Source: Chloroflexota bacterium (lineage in GTDB: Bacteria; Chloroflexota; Limnocylindria; Limnocylindrales; CSP1-4). From it: a DNA stretch of 52,386 bases. The DNA lies in contig VEOW01000222.1 of the NCBI GenBank assembly GCA_012026785.1, positions 1-52,386 of the forward strand, read 5' to 3'. The notes under the pieces are model-generated. The model had not been told where the DNA came from. It searched no databases and saw only the letters and a program-made list of their open reading frames with translations. Positions 14,751 to 23,784 of this stretch are shown here, in pieces (positions within the stretch are counted from its first letter, which is position 1; each line of letters starts with the position of its first letter). The position numbers were made by a program, and so were the translations under genes.

Positions 14751-16319
14751 CCCCTCAGCCGGGACGTCGGGCTTGGGCAGGGCCGATGCTCCCGACAGCC
14801 CGACGGCATTCACGACGGCACCGGCGAAGCACAGGGCAGCCATGACGATCGCGGCCAGCCGAAAGGCCTGGGTTGACGCCTCTCGGGCCGTCGCCACGAG
14901 CTCCGGCGGCACCTCCGGCGCGGGCGGGTTCAGTGGCTGGAACATCGCGTGGAGCGCCGGCGACGACGGGTCGGCACCCGGGATCGCGGCGGCAAGCGTC
15001 GCGTAGAAGCTGCCGCTCACGAACAGGAAGATGGCCGCCGCGACGAGCGGCTGGCCGACGCGCGACAGGGCATTGTTGATGGCCGACCCGATGCCCAGGT
15101 TCTGGAGCGGCACCGAGCCCATGACGGTCGTCGTGAGCGGGGCGACGAGCAGGGCCATCCCGATCCCGAAGCCGATCGTGGCCGGCAGTGGGTCGACGAG
15201 GACGTCCGGCGGTGGCACCAGCGTCGCCGGATCGGCCAGGGTCGCCAGCCACGGCACCGAGGTCGACGGGACCCGCAGCCACCACAGCAGCGAGACCGCC
15301 ATGATCGTCGGCCCGGCCACGAGAAACGGGCGGGTTCCGGTCCGACCCGCGATCGAGCCGATCCGGGTCGAGAGCAGCACCAGCAGGAGGCCGGTCGGCA
15401 GGCCGACGATCGCCGCGGCCAGGGGGCTGTAGCCCAGGGTCCCCTGGAGGAACAGCGCCTGGAACAGGAAGCTCGCGTAGAAGGCGCCGTAGATGAGCAG
15501 GGTCGCCAGGTTGATCGTGGCGAAGGTGCGATCGCGGAACAGCCGCAACGGCACGAGGGGATGGGGTCGCTGGGCCATCAGGATCGGGAACGCGACCGCG
15601 GCGGCGGCCCCCAGGGCCAGGGCACCGACCGCGACGGGGTCCTGCCACTGCTCCTCCTGGCCGCGGATCGCGCCGAACGTCAGGCCGCCGACGGCGACCA
15701 CCGCGCGGCCCGCGCCCAGCCAGTCGAATCGACCGCTTGCGGTCCGATCGTGCGACTCCTCGATCCACCGGATCGCCGCCAGGCCGGCGCCGAGGACGAG
15801 CGGGACGTTGACGACGAAGACCGCCCGCCAGCCGATCGCCTCGACCAGGACGCCTCCGATCGGTGGACCGAGGACGACGACCGAGGAGGTCGCCGCGGCC
15901 CACAGGCCGATGGCGCGGGCGCGGGCCGGCCCGGCGAATGCGGCGCTGATGATGGCGAGCGCCCCCGGGACGAGGAGCGCGCCGGATGCCCCCTGCAGGA
16001 TGCGACCCAGGACGAGGGCTTCGAGGTTCGGCGCCAGCCCGCACAGCGCCGACGTCAGGCCGAAGCCGGCCAGCCCGAGCAGGTAGACCCGCTTTCGACC
16101 GTGGTAGTCGCCGAGGGCACCGCCAAGAAGGAGGAAGGCGGCCAGGGTCGCCATGTAGGCCGCACCGACGTAGGTCTGCCCCTCGAGTGTCCCGAGGACC
16201 GTGGCCGGCAGGCTCGCGCCGATCCGCGGCAGCGCGACGTAGACCACGGAGCCATCGAGAAACACGACGGCCGAGCCGAGAACGGCCGCGGCCAGGGTTC
16301 CGCGTTGGGCGCGCGTCAT
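14715..16319 (-). CDS. MFS transporter, DHA2 (14-TM drug:H+ antiporter) family
   Basis: The 534-residue membrane protein has about 14 hydrophobic segments. Residues near 25-35 read FLDGSVVYVALPRIGASL, the motif D1 typical of DHA2 exporters (LDxTIVNVALP). LGGALGDYHGRKRVYLLG is motif A, and LGPPIGGVLVEAIGWRAVFVVN is motif C, which marks antiporters. Drug or small-molecule export at the cytoplasmic membrane is expected. The ATG at 16319 lies 7 nt after TACACT on the minus strand with no ribosome binding site, so the start appears leaderless. Confidence 0.9.
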   Translation of the reverse strand: MTRAQRGTLAAAVLGSAVVFLDGSVVYVALPRIGASLPATVLGTLEGQTYVGAAYMATLAAFLLLGGALGDYHGRKRVYLLGLAGFGLTSALCGLAPNLEALVLGRILQGASGALLVPGALAIISAAFAGPARARAIGLWAAATSSVVVLGPPIGGVLVEAIGWRAVFVVNVPLVLGAGLAAIRWIEESHDRTASGRFDWLGAGRAVVAVGGLTFGAIRGQEEQWQDPVAVGALALGAAAAVAFPILMAQRPHPLVPLRLFRDRTFATINLATLLIYGAFYASFLFQALFLQGTLGYSPLAAAIVGLPTGLLLVLLSTRIGSIAGRTGTRPFLVAGPTIMAVSLLWWLRVPSTSVPWLATLADPATLVPPPDVLVDPLPATIGFGIGMALLVAPLTTTVMGSVPLQNLGIGSAINNALSRVGQPLVAAAIFLFVSGSFYATLAAAIPGADPSSPALHAMFQPLNPPAPEVPPELVATAREASTQAFRLAAIVMAALCFAGAVVNAVGLSGASALPKPDVPAEGRRSEPEPPIRA

Positions 16320-16326
16320 CCGCCGG

Positions 16327-16332
16327 AGTGTA
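16327..16332 (-). promoter_or_regulatory. Leaderless -10 box of the MFS gene
   Basis: The complement reads TACACT, 7 nt before the ATG. Confidence 0.5.
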
Positions 16333-16382
16333 CGAGGGGAGTCGCTGACCGAGCTCGTTCGAAGCCGACGGGCGCCGGACGG

Positions 16383-16715
16383 TCAGTCGGGGCGGATCTT
16401 GCGGAAGCAGTCGGAGCAGTAGACCGGGCGGTCCATGCGCGGCCGGAACGGCACCTGGGCCTGGTTGCCGCACTCGGAGCAGAGGACGGCGAAGTACTCG
16501 CGGGTCGAGGTGCTCCGCTCGTAGCCCCGCGGACCTCCCAGCTCCTGGACGCTGTAGCCGCCATCGCGGGCGGCCCGTCGGCTGGCACGACAGCTGACGC
16601 ATCGCTTGGGCTCGGAAGCGAAGCCCTTCTCGGCGTAGTAGCGCTGGTCGTCGGCGGAGTGGGTGAAGTCCGAGCCGCAGTCGACACAGGTCAGGGTTCG
16701 ATCGGCGTAGGTCAC
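16383..16715 (-). CDS. CxxC-x17-CxxC zinc-ribbon protein
   Basis: The 110-residue protein has four CxxC pairs: TCVDCGSDF near the N-terminus, RCVSCRASRR, then CSEC and CSDC separated by exactly 17 residues (GNQAQVPFRPRMDRPVY). This C-terminal pair matches the CxxC-x17-CxxC domain; the N-terminal part resembles a zf-trcl-type zinc ribbon (QRYYAEKGFASEPKRC). Two zinc sites are expected. The role is unknown; nucleic acid binding is a guess from the fold. The start is GTG at 16715 with GGAGGA 10 nt upstream. Confidence 0.82.
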   Translation of the reverse strand: MTYADRTLTCVDCGSDFTHSADDQRYYAEKGFASEPKRCVSCRASRRAARDGGYSVQELGGPRGYERSTSTREYFAVLCSECGNQAQVPFRPRMDRPVYCSDCFRKIRPD

Positions 16716-17053
16716 GATGGGGAGTCCTCCCGGAGCGCGTGGTCGCGTGGATCTGCGAGGTACGCCCCGTGGGGAGCCGTCGGCGGCGCGGAAGCGACGG
16801 TGCCGGCGCCGCGCGACCCGAGGTGCCAGACGGATCCCGAGGTCGGGGCGCACCGGGTTGAATGCCCGGGCAGGATACAACGGGCACGCAGAATGGTCCG
16901 TCAGCCGACCGAAGGCGTGCCAATCGACCTGTCACAATCAGGCCCGACGGTACCCGCAGGCGAGCGGGGAGCGATGGGGGCGCCTCGCTCGCCCGGTCCC
17001 GCGGAGCGGCCGTCGAACCGGGCAAGCACAGCTTGGGGGAGGCGAACGGGGAG
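16716..17053. other. Intergenic region of 338 bp between divergent genes
   Basis: No convincing gene is seen. On the minus strand TATCCT (complement of 16872-16877) could be a -10 box for the zinc-ribbon gene. A GGGGGAGG at about 17034-17041 serves the plus-strand nuclease gene. Confidence 0.4.
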
Positions 17054-18214
17054 ATGGTCCGACTGCTCCATACGGCAGACGTGCACCTCGGCGCCCGCCA
17101 CGCGGATCTGGGCGAGCGTGCCGTCGCGCAGCGCGAACGCCAGTTCGCGGCGTTCGTCGCGATCGTCGATCTCGCGATCGCGGAGAAGGTCGACCTGCTG
17201 CTGGTCGCGGGCGACCTGTTCGATTCGAACGTCCAGCCCCGCCGGTCGGTCGAACGCGTCGCCGCCCAGCTCAAGCGCCTGGTCGAGGCCCGCATTCGAA
17301 CGGTCATCGCGCCCGGAACGCACGACCTCTTCGACCGGGCCTCGATCTACCGGGCCTACGATCTCGCGGCCATGGCCGGGGCCGTCGGCAGCGATCTCGT
17401 CACGGTCCTCGATCCCGAGCATCCGGACGTTCACCTGCAGGCCCTCGACGTCGTCGTCCATGGCCCGTGCTTCGCCACGAAGCGCGCGCCGCGGTCGCCG
17501 CTCGAGGGCCTGGATGCCGCGAAGGACGACCGAGCGACCTGGCACATCGGGCTGCTCCATGCCGCGCTTGCGATCCCGAACCAGACCGATGGCGACGAGG
17601 TCGTCATCACCACCGACGAGATCGCCGCCAGCCATCTCGACTACCTGGCCCTCGGTCACTGGCACTCGACGACCCAGGGCATCGCCGGCAAGACCCAGTA
17701 CGCCTACGCCGGAGCGCCCGAGCCGGTCGCGATCGACCAGGATCGGGCGGGCAACGTCCTGCTGGTGACGCTCGAGGGCGATGGTCGCAAGACGGTCTCC
17801 ATCGAGGAGCGCAAGGTCGGCCGCACGAGCTTCGAGCGTCTCGAGCTGGACGCCGGGCGCATTGGCTCGCAGCCCGATCTCGTCGCAGACCTGGCCGGTC
17901 GTGCCAACCCCGATCTCGTCCTGGACGTCCAGCTCATCGGCGTCCGGCCGGACGAGCTGGACCTCGATCCGGAGGAGGTCGAGTCGGAGCTGGCGGACCG
18001 ATTCCTGAAGCTTCGGGTTCGCGACCGCTCGGTGCCGGCCCCGCCCCAGGGGGTGGTGGCGCCCGCCGGCACGGTTCTCGGGGCGTTCATCCACGACGTC
18101 GAGGCCCAGGTCGCCGAGGCGGAGGCGGCGGACGATACCGACGGCGCGGCCGAGCTCCGCGAGGTGCTGCGGCTCGGCCGCCTCCTGCTGACCGGCCACG
18201 AGGTGACGCTGTGA
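17054..18214 (+). CDS. DNA repair metallophosphoesterase, YhaO/SbcD (Mre11)-like
   Basis: The 386-residue calcineurin-like nuclease has metal-binding motifs LLHTADVHLGA (D-x-H), LLLVAGDLFDSN (GDxxD), VIAPGTHD (usual GNHD, here GTHD), HIGLLHAAL and LDYLALGHWHS (GHxH). The order is that of Mre11/SbcD and the YhaO subgroup. The fourth motif has Thr in place of Asn, as is common in YhaO-like proteins. The gene overlaps the next by 4 nt (GTGA), whose product is a matching SMC-like ATPase. Together they would process DNA ends or replication intermediates. Confidence 0.87.
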   Translation: MVRLLHTADVHLGARHADLGERAVAQRERQFAAFVAIVDLAIAEKVDLLLVAGDLFDSNVQPRRSVERVAAQLKRLVEARIRTVIAPGTHDLFDRASIYRAYDLAAMAGAVGSDLVTVLDPEHPDVHLQALDVVVHGPCFATKRAPRSPLEGLDAAKDDRATWHIGLLHAALAIPNQTDGDEVVITTDEIAASHLDYLALGHWHSTTQGIAGKTQYAYAGAPEPVAIDQDRAGNVLLVTLEGDGRKTVSIEERKVGRTSFERLELDAGRIGSQPDLVADLAGRANPDLVLDVQLIGVRPDELDLDPEEVESELADRFLKLRVRDRSVPAPPQGVVAPAGTVLGAFIHDVEAQVAEAEAADDTDGAAELREVLRLGRLLLTGHEVTL

Positions 18215-20463
18215 GGATCCGCCGGCTGCAGATCCGCAACATCCGCCAGCACGCCGACCTGGACATCGAGCTCGCCCCGGGTCTGACCGTGGTGCGGGGC
18301 CCCAACGAATCGGGCAAGTCGACCCTCCAGCGGGCGATCGAGCTGGCGCTGACCCGGCGCGTGACGTCGGGCTCCCAGGACCTCGATGCGATCCGGACCT
18401 GGGGGGCCGGCGACGAGGATCGACCGTGGGTTCGCCTCGAGTTCGAGCAGGAGGACGAGGAGACGGTCCGCAAGGGCTCGGTCGAGAAGGCATTCCGCGG
18501 CCAGAAGGGCTCGGTCCACCTGGAGCACGACGGCGAGGTCATCACCGCCCCGGCGCTCGCCGACCAGGTCCTGGCCGAGCTCACCGGCATCCCGCGCGAG
18601 CCGTTCTTCCGGTCAACCGCCTCGGTCCGCCATCACGAGCTCGATGGCCTCGCCCGTGACGAGGCAGCCCTGCGAGATCGCCTCCAGGCGTCGATCTCGG
18701 GCGCCGACCGGGGCACCAGCCGGGCTCGCCGGAAGCTCGAGCGGGCAATCTTCGACCTGAACACCAAGGGCGACAAGAACCCCGGCCGGATCAAGGTCGC
18801 CGAGGCGACCCTCGCCGCCGAGAGCGCGGCGGCCAGGAACGGCGAGGTCGCGCTGGCCCAGCTGGAGCGAGATCGGGATGCGCTGGCGGAGGCGCGCGAG
18901 GCCCGGGCCGTCGCCGAGGCCGACCTCGCCGAGCGTCGCTCGATGCTCGAGAAGGCCCGGATGGCGGAGCGGTTGACGGCCGAGCGGGACCGCGCGACCG
19001 AGCGCTTCGAGCGCTATCGAACGGCGGTCGAGGTCAGCCGCGAGATCGAGTCGCTCGAGGAATCGCATCCCTCCACGATGGGCCTCCCGGCGCTCCGCGA
19101 GGGGCTGTCGCGGCTGCGCCAGACGGATGTCCGGATCCGCGAGCTGAAGGCCGCACTGGCCGGGGAGGTGGAGGTCCACTTCGACGTCAAGGAGCCGACG
19201 CCGCGCGCCTGGCGGCCGACGGCGATCGCCGCGATCGTCGTGATCCTGGTCGCGGTCCTGATCGTCGCGGCCGACCAGCTTCGGCTGCTGCCCAACCAGC
19301 TGCCGTCGATCTCGCTGACCGGCACGGGCATCGAGCTCCCCATCGTGGGCATCATCGCGGGCCTGCTCGTCATCGGCGGCGCCGTCCTAGCGGTCATCGG
19401 CCGCCGCCAACGGATCCGGGCCCTCGACTTCCGACGGACGGCCGACCTGCGGGCCCAAGAGATCGAGCGACGGTTGCGCGGTCGATCGGCGATGGAGCAG
19501 GAGCTCCAGATGGAGGAGGTGTCGCTCACCAACCAGCTGGCCGCACTCGAGCTGCCCGACCTGCCCGCGGTCGAGGCGCTCGTCCAGGCCGAGGAGGAGC
19601 ACATCGCCTCGATCCTCCGGCTGCGGGCCCAGCTGGAGGGCCTCGTCGGGCGCGAGCCGACCGAGACGCTGCCCGAGCTGCGCGACCAGGCCGCGCTCGA
19701 GATCGAGCAGAAGTCCGGCGCGCTCGAGCAGCTCGGCCCGATCGCCCGCGAGCCACGGGCCCGCGAGCGCCGGGAGGTCGAGGTCGCCGACGCCGAGCGG
19801 GCCGTCAGCCTGGCGCGCGACGCCGAGGCCCAGGCGCGCGCCCGGGTCGAGCAGAACACCGTCGACGCCGAGGAGGTCGCCGCGCACGCCGAACGGGCCG
19901 CGGCCGCAACCGAGCAGCTCGCGGCGCTGCAGCGGCGGGCGCGGATCTACGAGGCCACGCTCAAGGCGATCGACACCGCGGAGCGGGCCACGATCCGGAC
20001 CGCGACGCGCTACCTCGAGCAGCACATGCACACCAACCTCGAGCTCATCACCGCCGGCCGCTACCGCCGGGTGCAGGTGGACGACGAGGACCTCGCGATT
20101 CGCGTCTACGCGCCGGAGCGAGGCGACTGGGTGGACGTCTCGACCCTCAGCCAGGGGACCCTCGACGTCGTATACCTCGCTGCGAGGATCGGGCTCGTCC
20201 GGCTCGTGACCGGCGATCGCCGCCCGCCCCTGCTGCTCGACGATCCCTTCGTGACCCTCGACGACGAGCGCGCCGGGCGGGCCCTCGAGGTCCTCAAGAG
20301 CCTGAGCGCCGACTTCCAGGTCATCTACCTGACGACCTCGGATCGCTACGACGCCACGGCGGATGCGGTGTGCGAGCTGGCCGGGCCGACCGCGCTGACC
20401 CCGGTCGACGAGGGCAATGGCGCGAGCGGCCCCGTTGCCGTGCCGGGGCTGGCCGGAAGCTAG
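18211..20463 (+). CDS. Rad50/SbcC-like AAA ATPase with membrane segments, YhaN-like
   Basis: This is a 750-residue SMC-like ATPase. Walker A is VVRGPNESGKSTLQRAIELA (residues 29-48). A coiled-coil arm follows (about 180-320). Two hydrophobic segments, about residues 337-357 (AIAAIVVILVAVLIVAAD) and 373-395, replace the zinc hook. The returning coiled coil, signature LSQGTLDVVYLAARIGLV and Walker B PLLLDDPFVTLDD end the protein. Membrane segments mid-coil are known in Bacillus YhaN. The start GTG at 18211 overlaps the nuclease stop. The stop shares CTAG with the convergent next gene. Confidence 0.87.
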   Translation: MRIRRLQIRNIRQHADLDIELAPGLTVVRGPNESGKSTLQRAIELALTRRVTSGSQDLDAIRTWGAGDEDRPWVRLEFEQEDEETVRKGSVEKAFRGQKGSVHLEHDGEVITAPALADQVLAELTGIPREPFFRSTASVRHHELDGLARDEAALRDRLQASISGADRGTSRARRKLERAIFDLNTKGDKNPGRIKVAEATLAAESAAARNGEVALAQLERDRDALAEAREARAVAEADLAERRSMLEKARMAERLTAERDRATERFERYRTAVEVSREIESLEESHPSTMGLPALREGLSRLRQTDVRIRELKAALAGEVEVHFDVKEPTPRAWRPTAIAAIVVILVAVLIVAADQLRLLPNQLPSISLTGTGIELPIVGIIAGLLVIGGAVLAVIGRRQRIRALDFRRTADLRAQEIERRLRGRSAMEQELQMEEVSLTNQLAALELPDLPAVEALVQAEEEHIASILRLRAQLEGLVGREPTETLPELRDQAALEIEQKSGALEQLGPIAREPRARERREVEVADAERAVSLARDAEAQARARVEQNTVDAEEVAAHAERAAAATEQLAALQRRARIYEATLKAIDTAERATIRTATRYLEQHMHTNLELITAGRYRRVQVDDEDLAIRVYAPERGDWVDVSTLSQGTLDVVYLAARIGLVRLVTGDRRPPLLLDDPFVTLDDERAGRALEVLKSLSADFQVIYLTTSDRYDATADAVCELAGPTALTPVDEGNGASGPVAVPGLAGS

Positions 20464-22238
20464 AAGCCGCCGGAGGAGCCGCCGCCTCCGCCGCCGCCAC
20501 CACCGCCGCCGAAGCCCCCACCGCCCGACGACGAGGCGGTTGCCGAGATCGAGCCGATCGCGGCCCCGAGACCACTGACCGCGGCCGCGCCGCTGCCGCT
20601 CCAGCCGCTGCCGCCGCTCGAGCCGACGTACCACGCCGGCGACCAGGCGGTGACGCCGCTTCGCTCCGCCTCGCGGAACGTCTCGCGGATCAGGTCGTCC
20701 ATCTCGTCCTTCAGGCCGAAGGCCACCGCCCAGACGGTCAGCAGGTCGGGCGTCGTGATCCACGGCAGGCGGGTCTGGGCGTGCTCGACGGCCTCGTCGA
20801 CGGTGTGCGAGTTCTTGAGCTCGAAGCGGAGCGTGTTGCGATAGGCGAGGGCCATCGCGAGCGCCTGGGAGCCGGCGGCGGTACGCGCCACCAGCCGGCC
20901 GCTCAGGACGATGATCAGGACGCCGCGGCCGGCGACGATCGCGAGCGCCGCCGCCGCCAGCTCCCGTCCCGGCAGCAGGAGGTTGCTGCTCTCCGAGGCG
21001 TCGAACGCGAAGAAGCCGAACGCGATGGCGGCCACCACGATCACGGAGATGCCGATGGCCTGCCAGCGACCGGCCAGCCGGTTCGGGTCGTCGCGGTACC
21101 AGCCGGCAGCCTTGGCCGCCCGGCCGAGGTCCTTCCTGAAGGCATCGAGGAGCTCCTTGCCGGCGCCCTTCCGAAGGGTCTCGTTGGTCAGGACCTCCCA
21201 GCCGCTCGCATCGGTGTGGGCCTTTCGATCGATGGCCGCCTCGAGGGCCGCCTCGGCGACGCCCAGCGGCCGGCGCCGGGCCTCGAGATACGGCAGCTCG
21301 ACGAGCGGCTCCGGTGGCAGGAGGACATCGACCTTCTTGTCGTCCTTCTCGTCGGCCCGGAAGGTCACGAGGCCGCGGTGCCCGAGATCGACCATCGCCG
21401 AGGTGAAGGCCTCGTTGTCGATCCGGTCGCGTCGCAGCACGGTCGCCATCGCCGGCGTGAGCCCGCGGGGCGGCGTCGGCAGCAGGACCGAGTCGTCGAT
21501 CAGCGGAACGGGCGCGTCGCGGCCGCTCAGCCACCAGCGGCGCAGGAACAGCCCGAAGACGAGCAGGCCAAAGCCGATCGCGATGATCGCGACGGCGAGA
21601 TTGAAGATGCGCTCGGCCGCCCGCTCGGGGTTGCCGCCCGGCTGGACGACCCGGTCGATGTGCTCCAAGCCCGCGATGAGCGCTCCGTCGAGGTCGCCCG
21701 CGGCGGCCAGCGGGAGCATGTCGTTGTTGATGATCCGCTCGCGCTCGGAGGCGTTGAGGTACAGGTCCTGGAAACCGTCGCCGGCCCACAGCGTGACCTG
21801 GCCGTGCCGCAGGGTCGTGTCGAGGTCGAACAGCAGGACGAGGCCGTCGTCCACGCCGGCCCGCCCGATCTCCCATCGCCGCATGATCTCGCGGGCGTCG
21901 GCCAGCGAGATGTCGGGCGTGACGTGGGGCAGGCCGGTCGGCCACGAGACGATGACGACGACCGCTTGCGTCCGGGCCCGAATGGTCTCGGCGATCTGCT
22001 GGGCCTGTCCCTCGGTCGCGTCGGTCCAGACCTCGGCGAAGTCGTAGACGTAGTCGCCGGCGGTTGGTTCAGGCAGGTCCTGCTGGGCCGCCACGCCAAG
22101 TGGGGCGACGACGGCGACGAGGCCCACCAGCAGGGCCGCCAGGAGCCGGCCCCGGCTGGCCGGCCGGCCCGACGCCCCCAGGCCGTGACGGCCCGCTTCG
22201 ATGCCCGCTCGCGGGCCCGTGATTCGCCCTCGATTCAT
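20460..22238 (-). CDS. TPM-domain protein fused to a DUF2207-like C-terminal module
   Basis: The 592-residue membrane protein has a signal peptide (about residues 29-52, ending GVAAQQ) and an extracytoplasmic TPM domain (about 55-200: YVYDFAEVW, GVDDGLVLLFDLD, WAGDGFQDLYL). TM segments follow near 215-235 and 385-430. Between and after these lies the DUF2207 C-terminal region (LTPAMATVLRRDRIDNEAF, LKNSHTVDEAVEHAQTRLPW). It ends in a glycine run with two serines, like TPM proteins of the YgcG type. The start is ATG at 22238, with a weak ribosome binding site. The function of this architecture is unknown. Confidence 0.75.
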   Translation of the reverse strand: MNRGRITGPRAGIEAGRHGLGASGRPASRGRLLAALLVGLVAVVAPLGVAAQQDLPEPTAGDYVYDFAEVWTDATEGQAQQIAETIRARTQAVVVIVSWPTGLPHVTPDISLADAREIMRRWEIGRAGVDDGLVLLFDLDTTLRHGQVTLWAGDGFQDLYLNASERERIINNDMLPLAAAGDLDGALIAGLEHIDRVVQPGGNPERAAERIFNLAVAIIAIGFGLLVFGLFLRRWWLSGRDAPVPLIDDSVLLPTPPRGLTPAMATVLRRDRIDNEAFTSAMVDLGHRGLVTFRADEKDDKKVDVLLPPEPLVELPYLEARRRPLGVAEAALEAAIDRKAHTDASGWEVLTNETLRKGAGKELLDAFRKDLGRAAKAAGWYRDDPNRLAGRWQAIGISVIVVAAIAFGFFAFDASESSNLLLPGRELAAAALAIVAGRGVLIIVLSGRLVARTAAGSQALAMALAYRNTLRFELKNSHTVDEAVEHAQTRLPWITTPDLLTVWAVAFGLKDEMDDLIRETFREAERSGVTAWSPAWYVGSSGGSGWSGSGAAAVSGLGAAIGSISATASSSGGGGFGGGGGGGGGGGSSGGF

Positions 22239-22346
22239 CCCTCGCACCCCAATCTCGCCCCCCTGGACGGCCGTCCTGTGCAGGCGCCGCCCGTCCGGGG
22301 ATGATATGCGTCCGCTGCGGCGCGTCGACGCGAGGGAAGGAGGGGC

Positions 22347-23228
22347 ATGCTCGAGGGACTGCTGCCGCCGTCGCTTGCCGTGGTCGCCCTCGGGCTGCTC
22401 GCATCGCTTGGCTGGGGCATCAGCGACTTCGGTGGCGGGCTCGCGAGCCGTCACGCGCCCGTGCTCGGGGTGCTGTGCGTCTCGCAGGCCGCCGGCCTGG
22501 TGCTCGCGCTGCCGCTGCTGGCCGTTCGGGCCGAGCCGGCCATGTCCAGCCAGGACCTCCTGATCGCCATCGCCGGGGGCGCCGGAGCAGCCGCTGGCCT
22601 CGGTCTCCTGTACCGCGGCCTGAGCCTGGGGCGGATGGGCGTGGTCGCGCCCGTCGCGGGCGTCCTCACGGCCGCGGTCCCCGTCGGCTTCGGGATCGCG
22701 GTCCAGGGCACGCCCCCGCCCGGCGCCGTCCTCGGCATCGCCCTGGCCGTCGTCGCCGTGGTGCTCGTCTCACGCGTTCCCGGTGACGATACGGCCGCGT
22801 CCAGGGGCAGCGCGCGCAGCGGGTTCCTCATGGGCCTCGGGGCGGGGGTCGGCTTCGGGCTCTTTGCGATCTTCGCCTCGCAGCTCTCCGACGGCCTGTT
22901 CGTCGGCCCGGTCATCGTCATCCGGGCGATGGCCGTCACCTTCGTCGTCGTCGCCGCCCTTCTCGGGCGGCGGTCGCTGCGCGTGCCGCGGCGGCTCGTC
23001 CCGGCCCTCGTTGGCGTCGGAGGGGTGGACATGACCGCGACGGCGCTCTACCTCGCCGCGATCGAGATCGGGCCGCTCGCCATCGCGGCCGTGCTGACGG
23101 GCCTCTACCCGGTGGTGACGGTCCTGCTCGCGGCGCTCGTGCTCCGGGAACGGATCACGGTGATGCATGGAATCGGCATCGCGCTGGCTGGGCTCGCGAT
23201 CACGCTGATCACGGTGGCCACGACCTGA
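22347..23228 (+). CDS. EamA/DMT family transporter
   Basis: The 293-residue protein has ten hydrophobic segments arranged as two EamA repeats (about residues 10-140 and 155-292), the drug/metabolite transporter layout. Diagnostic points are ASLGWGISDFGGGLASR in TM1 and TGLYPVVTVLLAALVLRERI in the second repeat. The substrate cannot be predicted. GGAAGGAGGGG lies just before the ATG at 22347. TATCAT/ATGATA at 22301-22306 may be a shared divergent promoter with the TPM gene. The last 20 bp overlap the convergent kinase gene. Confidence 0.87.
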   Translation: MLEGLLPPSLAVVALGLLASLGWGISDFGGGLASRHAPVLGVLCVSQAAGLVLALPLLAVRAEPAMSSQDLLIAIAGGAGAAAGLGLLYRGLSLGRMGVVAPVAGVLTAAVPVGFGIAVQGTPPPGAVLGIALAVVAVVLVSRVPGDDTAASRGSARSGFLMGLGAGVGFGLFAIFASQLSDGLFVGPVIVIRAMAVTFVVVAALLGRRSLRVPRRLVPALVGVGGVDMTATALYLAAIEIGPLAIAAVLTGLYPVVTVLLAALVLRERITVMHGIGIALAGLAITLITVATT

Positions 23229-23784
23229 CCGCCTCCCGCTGGATCGTCAGCCCATCGAGCTCATCGGGGCTCGTCAGGCGGTGGATCGCGGCGAAGCCCT
23301 CCGTCTCGAGGGCCCCACGCCCGAGCGACCGGGCGAGGTCGCGGAGCTGTGACCGAACCGCCGCGTCCGGCACGACGCGGCCTGGGCGCGTCGCGTTGCG
23401 GGCCAGGACGAGGGCCTCCGGAAGGTCGAGCACGAGTGCGATCGCCGGGACGCCGGCCGCCGCCGCCCGACGGACGATCGAGCGGCGGGCGTAGGCGGTG
23501 ACGTTCGTTGCGTCGACGACCGTCGTCAGGCCGCTCGACAGTCGCCGACCGAGATCGCGATGCAGGATCGAGAACGCGGTTCGGGTTGCCGACTGGTCGG
23601 CCGGATCGCCGGCCACGAGCTCCCGGTAGGTGTCGGACGAGAGCACCTCCTCGGGCCGGAAGACGCGTCCCGCGAGCGTCGTCTTGCCAGCCCCGGCGGC
23701 ACCGACGAGGACGACGACGCCCGGGTCCGGGAGCCGGATGATGAGCGCCGGCTGCCAGGCCGCCCCCGGGCTCGCCTGGGTCAC
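23209..23784 (-). CDS. P-loop kinase, polynucleotide kinase (Pnkp)-like AAA_33
   Basis: The 191-residue protein has Walker A VVLVGAAGAGKTTLAGRVF and then SSDTYRELVAGD, LSSGLTTVVDATNVTAYARR (the DATN motif of Pnkp/T4 kinase-type enzymes) and IALVLDLPEALVLARN. The pattern fits a 5'-polynucleotide or small-molecule kinase of the AAA_33 family without the phosphatase and ligase domains of full Pnkp. The start is GTG at 23784 with a GTGA overlap to the Rieske gene. The RNA or DNA repair role is inference. Confidence 0.78.
   Translation of the reverse strand: MTQASPGAAWQPALIIRLPDPGVVVLVGAAGAGKTTLAGRVFRPEEVLSSDTYRELVAGDPADQSATRTAFSILHRDLGRRLSSGLTTVVDATNVTAYARRSIVRRAAAAGVPAIALVLDLPEALVLARNATRPGRVVPDAAVRSQLRDLARSLGRGALETEGFAAIHRLTSPDELDGLTIQREAVRSWPP

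Noticed and set aside
14949..17768. Long plus-strand open frame opposite the MFS and zinc-ribbon genes
   Set aside because: Low-complexity charged product. The minus-strand genes have clear family motifs and promoters.
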